NCBI GenBank assembly: GCA_000310025.1
Contig: FN648970.1
Span: 409,573 to 465,371, forward strand
DNA: 55,799 bases
DNA from: Ectocarpus siliculosus
Taxonomy: Eukaryota > Sar > Phaeophyceae > Ectocarpales > Ectocarpaceae
Direction of reading: 5' to 3'
In this document: one piece after another, positions 23,521 through 35,033 of the stretch
Layout: the number at the start of each line of letters is the position of its first letter
Position numbering within the stretch: the stretch's first letter is position 1
Notes under the pieces: model-generated
Database searches by the model: none
Told to the model about the DNA's origin: nothing
The model's input: only the letters and a program-made list of their open reading frames with translations
Position numbers and translations under genes: made by a program

Positions 23521-23913
23521 GTTCGCGATCCACGTGGAAAATCGACCACGGAGTAGCCACGGGGATACCACAGGCAACGTACGTACGTGCGGGAGATGGC
23601 AAGGGGGAACTTGCCGAGACCTGCAGCGGATCCAGGCGCCATACTTGTATTTTTGGCGAACGAGATCGAATACAACAAGCAAGCAAGCTCATTCAAGGTG
23701 GCCTCCTGAGTATCTTTCTCCAACCAACACCGAGCGCGAAATCCATCAAACTTCTACACACTCCCATAATGTTGTCACCACGATGAACCCAACAACTGGG
23801 CAACATCGTTGTTGGCGTCTGTAGAGGACCCCTGGTGGGGATGCTAGTTTAGCACAGAAATCATGTCTGTCTCGGTCGATCAGGGGGGCGGGCTCTCAAG
23901 AGCGTGAAAGAGC
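23521..23913 (+). repeat. Dispersed repeat A, copy 1
   Basis: It begins GTTCGCGATCCACGTGGAAA and ends in GGCGGGCTCTCAAGAGCG. A shorter inverted copy lies at 25258-25582. The ends are well conserved and the middle has indels. No transposase is visible inside. Confidence 0.8.
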
Positions 23914-24882
23914 AAAAGAAAAGGTGCACCTTAACTTGAAGTGCAGCCAGGGTCCTTCAACTCGTTAGAACTGTTGGACCTCGACAATAACTAACGAGCC
24001 CAGGGTTGTAATCCCTGTACTTGGTGCTGCCCCATGCGGTTCGTCGGCTTACAGGCGGGAATAGTACCTTCAGTTGGACGACTGGAATGTATACCAAGAC
24101 GTTCAGGCGTGCGTGTGCTTGTACCTTCCAGACGTTTTTCTCTCTCGGAAAAAAGGTGTCACAAACAGCTCCTCTAACGAGTTGAAAAGGACCCGTTGTA
24201 CTTTTTTTGTTAATGCGCACAGCGTATCCACTGGAGTTTCAAAAGTAAGCGCTGACTTGTAGTCTATATATTATGCACCTCAACAGTTCGATGATATCCA
24301 CCAACAACGCTGACGAAAAGGCATACACATTGTATGCAGTTATACGCATGTTGTGAAAAAAAAAACAGCAAAAAAAACTCACTTTCGTTGGGATTGAACC
24401 CGTGACCTAGCTCTTGGAGGGTTGTACGTTACATTTGCATGTGCCGAAATCAAGTACGCCAACATGGAGCAATATTGTCAGCAACCACACCTCCGGAACA
24501 GCACTTCCTTGGCGTCTTTTGGTAGCACAGTCAAATACTTTGGTCATCACCAAGCAGCAGTAATATGTGAGCTTGAAAGTACAGACTTCCATGACCTGTT
24601 CCATCCGGTTCAGGCCAAGGGGTCGGCGGCGCAAGATCACGACTATTGACTGTGCGGTCAGTTGGTAAAATAGTATCCTGTCGTGGGACCTCCCGAGGGT
24701 AGTGGTGGTCACTCCCAGAGAAAGCTGGGCAGACAGGGTGGCCGGCACTAGTCGGAAGAGGGCGTTCGCTCGCGGATATCTTTTTAGCATTTTCCCTCTC
24801 ACTCTCTGCCTTTCTGTTTTTGCCGCGCCCTTCTCGCATCCAAGTAATATGCCTACTATGCATGTGGACAGATTGCCGTGTG
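23914..24882. other. No supportable gene between repeats
   Basis: Overlapping short frames occur on both strands. A minus-strand fragment at 24385-24425 (GGTCACGGGTTCAATCCC followed by a T8 run) resembles the 3' half of a tRNA with a Pol III terminator, but its 5' half is missing. Confidence 0.4.
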
Positions 24883-24960
24883 CCACCACGCGGGTTCGGG
24901 TTTCAGGGTGTTCAACGCGTCGAGTAGTGAAATGGGTTGCTTGAAGCATATATGTATGTG
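24883..24960 (+). repeat. Dispersed repeat E, copy 1
   Basis: It matches 25643-25724 in the same direction: CCACCACGCGGGT, GGGTTTCAGGGTGTTCAAC, GGTTGCTTG.AG and CAT.TATGT. It directly abuts repeat D copy 2. Confidence 0.8.
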
Positions 24961-25143
24961 AGTTTTCGCTGAGGATGGCTTGCTTCTCTGCCTAGAAAAA
25001 TTCCACCACCAGCGTTAAACACACTCCTGGCTTCTATCACCAGAGTAGAGAGAGGAGGTGGTTGTGCGTCTGGAGGGAAGAGAAACCAGGCTGAAACCTG
25101 TGCGTGCACAGCAGAAAGCTCAACCAATCGGTCAATAAGCAAG
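24958..25143 (+). repeat. Dispersed repeat D, copy 2
   Basis: Longer, same-direction copy of 23254-23399, followed directly by the (CAA)n run. Confidence 0.8.

Positions 25144-25147
<4 letters not shown>

Positions 25148-25186
<39 letters not shown>
25148..25186 (+). repeat. (CAA)n microsatellite
   Basis: About 13 uninterrupted CAA units. It separates repeat D copy 2 from repeat A copy 2. Confidence 0.95.
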
Positions 25187-25257
25187 GTACAAAGCAAGAT
25201 AAACAACAGAGTCAACAAACAGAGGTATCTAACTAGATTTACAGGTACTTCTCGAAT

Positions 25258-25582
25258 GCTCTTTCGCCCTCTTGAGAGCCCGCCCCCCTGATCGACCGAG
25301 ACATGATTTCTGTCCTAGTGCCCCCACCAGCGGTCTTGTAGAGACGCGAACGATATTGCCCTACTGTTGGGTCCATCTGGGGATAAAAAATTTGTGGGGT
25401 GTTGTAGAACTTGATTGGATATATTTCGGCTCGGTGTTGGCTGGAGAAAGACGTTCAGAGTCCACCTTGAATGGCGCCTGAATCCGCGGCAGATACTCTG
25501 CAAAACTTGCCATCTCTCGCACGTATGGCCTGTGGTATCCTCGTGGCTACGCTGTGGTCGATTTTCCACGTGGATCGCGAAC
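25258..25582 (-). repeat. Dispersed repeat A, copy 2 (inverted)
   Basis: Reverse complement of the ends and of interior blocks of 23521-23913, including CGCCCCCCTGATCGACCGAG and the terminal GTGGATCGCGAAC. It is about 70 bp shorter. Confidence 0.8.
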
Positions 25583-25642
25583 TTGAATATTGAAATAATA
25601 CCCAAGGATCCGTGCCTTCGCTAAGCTATGGCCAAACCTTAC

Positions 25643-25724
25643 CCACCACGCGGGTGAGGGTTTCAGGGTGTTCAACCGGCCGGCAGGTAGCATCGGTTGC
25701 TTGGAGTGCATGTACGTGCTCGTG
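25643..25724 (+). repeat. Dispersed repeat E, copy 2
   Basis: Second direct copy of 24883-24960. The two copies bracket repeats D2, (CAA)n and A2, so the block 24883-25724 could be a composite insertion. Confidence 0.75.
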
Positions 25725-25725
25725 A

Positions 25726-25880
25726 ATGGATTGGCGACTACATGAACATCAGGACCCAGAAAGCGGAGAGCATTCAAGCCAGACAATGGTCACCAACGAC
25801 CGATACGAGGTGGTGGAAACAAGAAGCGAATGTTCCGTCAGACAGTCCATTGCGAACACAGCTGTCGTCAAAAACGATCG
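25726..25880 (+). CDS. Candidate first exon of an unrecognised gene
   Basis: An ATG two bases after repeat E copy 2 opens a 51-codon frame (starting MDWRLHEHQDPESGEH, later VTNDRYEVVETRSECSVRQS) that ends at a consensus GTGAGT donor at 25881 in phase 2. The composition is protein-like. No downstream exon was located in 25881-27600 and no domain is recognised, so it may be a gene fragment. Confidence 0.33.
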
Positions 25881-27681
25881 GTGAGTACAAGGGGAGGTTC
25901 TCCTCCTCCAGAGCGAAAGTTTGCGCTTGCTCTTTGCTTCAGGACGGCAATGCTTGAGGGAAAACTTGCGCCCCCAATGAAATATCTTTCACACGCTAAA
26001 TATCTGCCAGCCATGCAGCATTCGTTACAGCTAGCTGCGTCTGTGGCCTTTTCAAAGCACATTTTGCCGAGTGTATGGCTACAGTATCACATGGGGTGCC
26101 TGCGTGATGATATTCGCTGAAACAATCATACTATTTCTCAACCAAGCACCCCATTGAGCACCATATTCCAACTTTTTATAAATATGTAAAATACTCCCCA
26201 TACATAACAATACGAAGTTTACGAAAACCAATACTCCGAACGATTGTTGCCGACAAAACAGACGATCTCTGTACCAGCAATTCCTCCTTCCTCTTGAAAC
26301 TGCAGCTAGATGCAATCCGAGCTCTTCAAGACATTGGATACCAGTGATTCGAAAACCTGGGGGTTACACATGGAGCCGGGGAGGGTGTCGATGGCAAGAA
26401 GAGAAGTGATGCACGAAGGGTAGTAATTTGGCACCGAGTGGCTCTGCAAAACAGAAGCGCAGGAAAACCCGACAAAAATCAAATTCGAATGCCCTTCAAC
26501 GACCTCTGTCCCTCTGGTGGCGAAAGTGCATCCCCCACCCAACCCCAACCCCCAAAGAGTTGGCACCCAGAGTTGAACTTGCCCCGTTTACATGACAGAA
26601 CCTGTGACATAATCGTGATGTTTGATGCTTCCAAGGCAACTTGAGTTTGAAACACGAGTACACGCTTCGTACAGCTCCCGGAAAGCATTGCAGTGAAAGG
26701 CCTTGCGAGCGTCACCCCCACTGGAAAACAAAGTGAGCATCCCAACTCTTCGAAACATCAACTGAAGACTCACGTAGATTGATGCCGTCCTCCGAACCCG
26801 ATTTTTTATTCCTCTTTGGGAGAAATAACGTCGTCGGTACCGATGGCCATCGCATCTCGGTCTTCTTCCTCGCCCACCACGGCAGGAACCTGCCAACGGG
26901 GAATTATATCTTCTGCTCCAGTGTCTCATGTGCAAAGGCGGAATACGACGTGAATTTACGTACGACGCAACACAATCGAACGCCATCCTTACGTCAACAA
27001 TACCATTAATTGTGAAGAAAATTGGTATCGGTCACCCATGCGAAGAAACATGCAGGCCCGCGCACCATTCCCTCCTCCTGTGATGCTTTCGTTAAGTAGC
27101 GCTGAACGAAACAGAAACGAGGCATGGACAATGCTACGCTCTACACATGCCTTGAGCGCTATGTACAATGCGTCAACGTTGGTGGAATACCAAGCCCGGA
27201 CCAGCAACCAGTCACGTTAAACCAGACACGTTCACCGCATCCCATTGCACGGAACATGCTTTGGCCTTTGAACCGCAAACAGAGAGCGTGCGACAACCAA
27301 TCCTCCAAAACACACGCCAAGAGGTCCTTTCTAAGTCGTGAGGACGGGTGAAAATTCTGGTACGGGATCGGCTATATATGTCGAGCGTGGGGTGCTTGCT
27401 CACACACGACGGAACACATGGATCGGAAAGTGTTACTCAGTCGGGCTGTGGGCTGTGGTGGCGCTACTGCGAGTTTAACTCTACCTTGACCTGACGATGG
27501 CACGTATGGGAACTCTCAACGTACAACTAGACTCCATGTCTCCGGGTTCGGAGAGAGACCTTGTGTCATGTGGTGTTCGTGTTCAGAGCAAGATAATTGC
27601 TTCGTTCCTCCCCGCTGGTCCGAAAGTTTGAAAGTCGCACCATTCTGGACCATTCCACTTCGAGCTTCGACTTTGGCTCAC
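25881..27681. other. No supportable gene
   Basis: Short open frames are present on both strands. The region would be intron or further exons of the candidate at 25726 and the 3' side of the CFAP119-like gene, but none could be placed. Confidence 0.4.
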
Positions 27682-29773
27682 ATTGATCATCATGAGTGCA
27701 CCGCCAAGGGGGGGAGCCAGCGGTGGCTCCTCGACGCCGTGCGGGTGCCTTTGTTCGATTACCACGTTGATCTTCGTCGTGAAGATATGCTTGTAGAGGG
27801 TGAAGTGGCGGTAGTAGCTGTTGTTGTAGAAGGCAAGGTAGAGCAGACGATGCACCGGACGTGGGGGCGTACTAAGTTGTTGTTGGCCACATGATCATAG
27901 TCGTTGAACGCGAGCAAAACGACCACATCCTAGCAGGAAGGATCCCAAGGTGGTGTTCGTAAGGCGCGGCACCAAGTTTTATGTAATAGGAAGCTCAAAC
28001 ATCCGATGCTGGCGGCGCCATGAACAATGTCGCTCGATTCTACAAGCAACACGACATGAATGTGCGAGACCAAGACATCCAGGTCAGTCAAATAACGTCC
28101 AGGCGTTCGTCAGAACCGAGAAACGATCGAAAGAAGATGTCCCGACAAAGCCTTCGCCTGAACTGCAATATATAAGTTGATATTTTGTCGCAAGTTACCC
28201 CTGATGGGTCATCTAGGATTCAGCTGTCAGTCTCTCGGAGGACCTTCGGCATACTGTACGCAATTTTTCCAGCCCGGATGCCAACTTCCTTCGCTATCCA
28301 CCCTCCAGAACTGTGAGGCTCATTCTGTTGGGTGGAACCAACGATATCTCCGCATGTCTCTGAATGCCCAAACCTGTACTTCGCTTATGTTGTGGATTGC
28401 CTGGCATCTCGGCGCTTCTCGTTTTGTCCCCCAGTTAGGCCTACTAGGACTGTCCTGGCATCCCTCGCGTGATTCCTTCATGCTACTGGATGTATCGGCA
28501 GCTCCTTGATAAGTTCTTATGTGCATATTACCTACTACTCTAGCAGCCTGCCTCTATTGTATTGTTTTCGGCAAATCGTGCGCGCATGTTTGGTCCGACT
28601 ATGTCGCTAGTCGAACCTCAACCCGCACACCACGAACTCGATATCAAAACGGTTGGCTGTTTTTCGTGGACTGTCTTGGCTGTGTCGCCGACGCCTTCAA
28701 CCCTGCTCTACGCTTCGCCACGCCATACGTTTCCCATGCATGCCATGTTCTCTCTCTCGCTTGCTCGCTCCTCCTTTCCTCTCCCGGCAATTTTCTGGCA
28801 TCTTGGCAATTACACGAGTCCATTCGGACTGTCTTTGTCAAGGAGGCTAAGGCCATCAAATCGTTGGCAAACCCTGGGCAGCGCTTGGGGTAGCCGCATC
28901 TATTGTTGTAGGTATCAACTTCGGACTCTTGCCTGGTGGCCACGTAGTCCGTGATGGCTCCGATGTCTTTCGGGCTCAGCACTCCAGTCGTCCATGGCGG
29001 GCGGTCGACCGCGTGTCGAAGGATAAGCTCCTCGAACCGATTGAAGGACTTCCTCAGCGACGAGGTTGAGTCGTTCGTGCGCATATCCTTGTGTGACACA
29101 ACCAACCCGTTGCGCGCAGTCAGCCGAGCAGTAATTCCATGGTGGAAGGGACACAGGGAAGTGGGAGGGTGGTCAACTTCTACGACCGACAGGTACGTTT
29201 GAACTCTGGCAGGACTCTCGAATTGACATGTTATTCAACAGCGAGACCACCCCTCTTGTGCCGCAATCACTCTGTTTTCGATACCGTTACGGAGCAACCA
29301 CGAGTGTACCGAGATTGTTACACCATTGCCAAATAACGTCATCATGAATGAGGATTTCAAGGATCGAACGCGCATGTCGTGGGTCCTATTGTCGAGTCTC
29401 TCGCGCACCGGACAGCGCAACGGATAAGTGCCCATTTCTTCATTCTAACACTGCCGGCTCGGAAGTGTCCGAACTTCGCTTCCACGCGCACTTCGTGCGG
29501 TGGTTACTATCCACCGCACGCCTATTGTTGTCAGTCGGTGTCGCTATCGCTTTCTGAGAAATCTCCTCTGTTTCTCATGAGAGCTCGCCGCTGCTACTCG
29601 AACCTACTTTTTCACAACGTGTTACAAGCACCTCGTCCAAGATGTCCTTCATGATCGACAAGAACGTCGATGTGGCGCGAGCGTCGAACCGTCGCTCTTT
29701 GCAAAACGCGTAATTGTAGTAGTGGAAGTCAAGCACCACCCTCTCCTTTTCCGTCAAGCTATTTGTTCGAGCG
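27682..29773 (-). CDS. CFAP119/CCDC189-like cilia-associated protein (partial model)
   Basis: Three exons match the CFAP119/CCDC189 (DUF4464) family. About 29773-29626 carries SLTEKERVVLDFHYYNYAF and TSTFLSIMKDILDEVL; 29087-28933 carries FNRFEELILRHAVDRPPW and GVLSPKDIGAITDYVAT; 27817-27682 carries SYYRHFTLYKHIFTTKIN. Donors are GTAACA at 29625, GCAAGA at 28932 (a GC-AG intron) and GTGAGC at 27681. The 28932-27818 intron splits an AG|C codon in phase, giving DYVATS-YYRHF as in the family. The N-terminal and C-terminal exons were not found, and the acceptor near 29773 could instead be at 29758. The family acts in motile cilia, which suits an alga with flagellated spores or gametes. A plus-strand frame at 28021 (MNNVARFYKQHDMNVRDQDI, with a possible donor) lies in the last intron. 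Confidence 0.72.
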
Positions 29774-32700
29774 CTTGCGTCGTCAATTCGTGCCCCGCGT
29801 CCCTCAGTCCCACCATGTTCGAGGCAGTTCGCCCCGCCAAGCCCAAGGTACAGCGCAAGAAGCCTGGGCCGTGGCAAAGTTTTTCATGGAAATATCCATG
29901 AGGTGTAGACCAACTACCGCCCCGGAATGGATGCGGGTAGATCATTGCCTACTGGCGGCGTTTCGGTAGACTACAATACACATCTCAATGGATCCCGGCA
30001 TATCAAACGTTTTTGAGTCCGTGGTCAAACGAGAGGATATTGAAAGATTTCCCTCCACGGCAAAAACGAGTATCGAAAAACATTCGAATGACCGCCCACG
30101 GAAGGAACCAGCAATTCCGAAAAGATTACCAACAATGCGGAAAATAGTGTCGTCTGTGCCGTTCACTGCTTGCACAGCCTGTTGCAGAGAATTTCGCGCT
30201 TCAACCAGTCTTCTGCCGTTCATCCTGCCGCTCTCGTCAATAGAAGCTCGTTGATCCGCAATCATGTCTTTCCCGCTGCCGATATGCATATTTGTTTTCC
30301 ATTCTGCGTGGGTGGGCTGGAAATCCTTACTACAGCAGTTTATCGCCTTGCGCAGATTCCAAGCCAACCCCTTGCAATGCACTCGCTCACGTTTTGCATT
30401 GCTCGTGTTCCAGCGCAGCCTCAAGGCAGCTTATCTGCTCCGGGCTGAAGTGCTTCCATGCGACTGACGTGGCCTTCGTGAAAGCAACCGGTAAGCATGA
30501 CGCAACGAGTTTCGTATTCCAGAATGATGACGTCGGCAGCGAGTATGACATTGGTCACTCATCTACAATGTACAGTGTTAGGAGTTTAGATTGCGCCGCG
30601 TTTTGTTGTTGGCCGGGTACACGAAAAAAAAAATTAGCAACGCCTGGCAATTTTCCATGAAATTGCTAGAGATTACAACGGAGGACACCCTTGCGCGGAA
30701 AGAGACCGGGCACCTCGCCAAAGAGCAGAGTCGGAAGAGACGTGACAGCTGCTACTTATTGGTGATACCAAAGATGCCATCCACTTGGGGGTCGCGACTC
30801 GACCCTCCCCAGTAGAGATTGGTGTCGCCAAATATGATGTGGAAAGCGAAGCGCATGAGATTCTACGTAGAACGCAGAAGCTCAAATATCCCGCCGCCAC
30901 GCGACACCGCAACAGACCCACACTCTCTGTGTCAGATGAAACCCGCGATGGGCAAATCTCTAAATTTCTCCATCCACAGACCTCGAACCAGAGTTCTGGC
31001 GGGTGATATAGAAAGCCCACATCCTTGGCTTCTTGTATCACCAGCAGTTCTCAGTCAAAAGGGAAATCCCCACTACGGCCGTCAAGTGCACAGGGGATGG
31101 ACCGGTGGAAGCTCTGAGCAGGTCGGCCGTCTGGGCGCTGTAACTCACCCGCACCGACAAACGGCGACGTGAAACCACCTCTAACACCACTGAGGTGTAT
31201 GTACAGGCACGCGTCGTGCTTTTTCGATGGCATTGTTGGACTGTGTGGGCTACAGAGACGCGTTGTGGAGGGCTGCTCTGACCGGTGGTTGTGGGGGGGG
31301 GGCTGCGTAGGAGGTATCCCCGCTAAGATGGACGCCTGATTCTCTCTTTTCGCATCATGCTACCTAAAAAAAACTACACTTATGGACCAAAGAAGTCACA
31401 CACAGCCAGCATCCACACGTTGCTCACACCAAACGATAGCTGAGCACCACAGCTACTCGTCCCTGCTTTCACTACTCCTAACGGTGGCCTACAGCGTTCG
31501 CGAGATCGATACCTTGTGCAAAAAAAAAACGCGGCGCAATCTAATCTCCTAACACTGTGTATGTTGTCTAAAGTACGTACAAACAGCTTAGTTTCTTACA
31601 CTATGCATGCATAACACACAGGCTGACGTATTGTCATTGGGAAGCCGGTTAACGAGGTCGATGATAATAATAATAAAATAAATACACACGACACAACGGA
31701 CCATCGCACTCCTTGTATCGCTGTGGTCCATAGCTTACAGCAGCACGTGCATGCAGTTTCGAAGTGGAGTCGAGACCACCGATAATGTCCCAGCGGTATG
31801 AAGCTTTGGAAGAGAGAGAGTACCTCGGGAAGACATCAATAGAGCATAGTCCAGCCAGTCTTATGTACTATAGAGCGCAATTCGCAGGCACCCTCAAGCT
31901 ACGGCCCAACTGGAGCTTCGTCGTCTAGGCTAAAATAAGTTGTTGCGCGGAACGTGTGCCTTGCGTCGGCTATATATCTAAGTTCGACATCTCCGTCCTT
32001 TGCTGAACGAAACATATGGGGCATGCGATTCTACCACCACCAGCAAGTCCTTACCATAGGACCCTCCTTCGGTCCGTGGATGCCTCCCAACTTGTGCGGA
32101 ATATGACTGCAGCACCACGTGCGGCAGGAGCATCTATCTTCTGTATACCCGGAAACCTGACTGAAGTGCGGGGGGATAAGTTGCGGAAAATGCGGGGCAA
32201 TTGCTGACGGTTCACACATGATTCGCCTCCCAGATGAGTGACATGTTGAGTGACAGGCGACAGGCTACAGGCATACTGCTATGCGCTATGTGCTCAGGTG
32301 CTCATAGCCTCCTGGAACATGTTCTGTAGTGGTGTGAAGGCAAGCCCTTGGTACCTTTTGAGCTTCTTTTGATACTTTCCAACCACAGAGGATTACTGCG
32401 AGGCCGTACTGGAGAGTACACTGCGGAGGCACGGGTGGACGTGTAGACCATCCGCTCTTGGGGAGGAACGCGCGCCACCTCGGCAAAATGAGCCACGGGG
32501 GCGACGATACCACCTGGGAGTACGTTCGGCCATCATCTAGTTTCCAGAACGCAGGGCATTATGCGCCCCCATCAACTCCAAGGTGAATTGCATCGCTGGG
32601 TGATAGCCGAGGGGAAGAGGTTAACGAGACCTGGGAGTCTACAGTGGTTTGAGAGGTACAGCAGAGAGAAACCCATTTACCACCAGAAGAGCATGCTACT

Positions 32701-33880
32701 GGTATATTCATACTTTACAGAGTATGTGCCCCATTGTAGCAAGGTAGTGGTCATCGTGGCTTGGGCGGTTCCCTCACAACCTTGCGACGTTTAGATGTAT
32801 ATTCAGTCAGGAGATTGTAGAGATCGATGCTTTTGAGAGAAGATTCAGAGAGTACCCGCTGAGTACAGTACAGTACAGTACAGTACAGGGTGTTCGCGTT
32901 CAAGCCGGCCGCAAGACTTAACGTCTTTACACTGGTGTGCAATATAGCGCAGTCGATCCATATCTAAACAGTACACATACACGCCTCCACACCTCCAACA
33001 TTCACGCACCTGGCTGTCCGCGGACGCAGTTGGTATGCACTGCGTGTGTCCTACCGTGGAAGTACTATATGAAATTGGAATGAGCTGAGCGTTCCCCACT
33101 ACCGCAGGGTGCTGGTTCATGACGTCTACATAGACTACAGCTCATTTTCGCGCGTCTTGTCATTCCCCTGGTCTTCCATGTATTGTTGGGCCGTACCTCG
33201 GTGAATGGGCTTCGTGGGCAGGGTGCATGCCTTCCCAGCTTTGCCAAGGACGGAGCCGGCGGATTGGAAGGTGCCACTTTTTCTCCACACGGCCAGTGCT
33301 CGTTGCCCTGAGTTCGTGCCCGCAACACAACCAATAGTCTGCCGTTTACGGGATTTATCCGCGACATGCATATGAACCGCGACAACCGACGATAGGTGTA
33401 AGTCTCATTAGTTGGTACCCAATTATAGTCGCTCGCGCTCCACCGAGCCCATGATTCACAATTATTTCATGCGGAACCCTCTGCGGCCCTCGCCATCGGT
33501 TGCCCAGCGAAAGGCCAGAATTCCACTGTGATTGAGCCTGTGTCGCTGCATCATCTCACTTCAAGCGAATTTTCTTCCGCTATGTCACTGTTATCATGCC
33601 TCACCGGCCAGGACACACCCCAAACATGCATAACTTTCTTGCTGCTACGTACAACGAGTGAGTTCCTCCGGTGCGGCAAAATTCATTTCTGAAACGAGTG
33701 AAGCTCGTAAACCACACGAACAGTATAGCCCCGTCCGAGGAGTCAGTTGATTGTCAACAGCAATAGCAGCCGTAGCACCACACGTATCAATATCAGCAGC
33801 CGTACCACAAGCAACCTGGACACGTCAACGCAACCGTCGTGCTATTAACACTGCCGATGCAGGGGCAGCCACCTGTCGGG
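29774..33880. other. No supportable gene
   Basis: It should contain the promoter and any 5' exons of the CFAP119-like gene, but I could not identify them. A minus-strand frame at 29942-30424 (EARNSLQQAVQAVNGTDDTI) and frames at 30665-31172 look mildly protein-like without a family. 31300-32000 is AT-richer and has no open frame above 60 codons. Confidence 0.4.
32863..32888. repeat. (GTACA)n short tandem repeat
   Basis: Five copies of the pentamer GTACA, in non-coding sequence. Confidence 0.9.
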
Positions 33881-35033
33881 GGTGTTGGGATGGACGTGTG
33901 CAAGGGCCGTCACAATCCTTATCGCGGAGGATTCGCGTCGTTCGACCTTCGCTTCACATATCTCAGGGAGGGCGGGCATCAGGTGTCTCGATCGCCGGGA
34001 CCCGGTAAGAAAATCCATAGACATACATAGATGGTTCCAAGTGCAACCGCCTGCCGCGGATACTCATGCAATCTTTCCAAAGTGGACCGATATATAAATG
34101 GTACGCGTACTACGATGCATGGATTACCAGGACCTCCAAAACGATTCGCAACACTCAGGACAATACCATTCTATACGTTCGCCACGGATACATTTTTAGA
34201 TTTACCATACCTACAGTACGAAGAGGATTTCTCCAGGTTCATCCAACTCCCTCGACATTATTTCGCCCACATGGTTCCCAAGTACATAGGAGGGTTTTCA
34301 GGACTGTTCACTCCCCCCATGTACTTCCACGGTCGAGACACGTTGGTCGTAAGTCGGGCTGTTGCCCCCTTAGACCAGTTGATCGAGAGTTATTCGAGGA
34401 GAGGGTCGGAGTGGTTGTGTCTTCAGGCATAAACCGTCTTGTGAGATCACTACCTTTTCATGAACCTCTTGGCCCAACTGCTGCAGGAAACTACGACACT
34501 CGACACCTTACCGGCGGTGCCCTGGTTAAACGTCCAAAGACCCCGTCCCCGTGCTTCCGTCGGCCTGGTGGCCGGTTGGACTTCGGCGTCGGTGGGACAT
34601 GGCACAAGGAAACGCCGCTCGAGAGCGCTGAGGGGTACGGCACTGTTCGGGGCAACTTGAAGGTGATGACTTCGGGGGCCGTAACCCTACGTTGGAGCTC
34701 AACCGTACTTGTTCTTTTGTCGAAAATGGCTGTTTACAGCAAGTCCAGCGAGTGACTTGAGCAATGTACGTGGCTGTTTGGAGCAACACGGCCTCACACG
34801 TGTCAGCACTGTGCCGCAACACTCGCTGTTGAGGCACGAGAAACTCGTTCACTTCGCCTCAGGGTGGTACAGATGCATTCAAGGGGCGCTTACGATACAG
34901 GCAGCCAAGCAACTGTTTCAGGCTTGTTGAGTCTTGGTCTGAACCCGTAGCCACGTTACCTTTTCGGTTTGGAACGGCCCATCTCGGAAAGTCCCAGCAC
35001 GATTGGAGGCAGACCCATATTCACAGCGCCTCC

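Noticed and set aside
24385-24425. Possible minus-strand tRNA (GGTCACGGGTTCAATCCC then T8)
   Set aside because: No A box or acceptor 5' half lies upstream at tRNA distance; at most a SINE or tRNA fragment.
29345-29440. Possible tRNA around GGATCGAACGCG and CAGCGCAACGGATA
   Set aside because: The two box-like stretches lie on opposite strands and no cloverleaf can be drawn.
30673-31041. Possible copia-type RNase H remnant (FGDTNLYWGGSSRDPQ on the minus strand)
   Set aside because: Only one short stretch resembles the family; stops and frame changes surround it and no RT or integrase motif is near.
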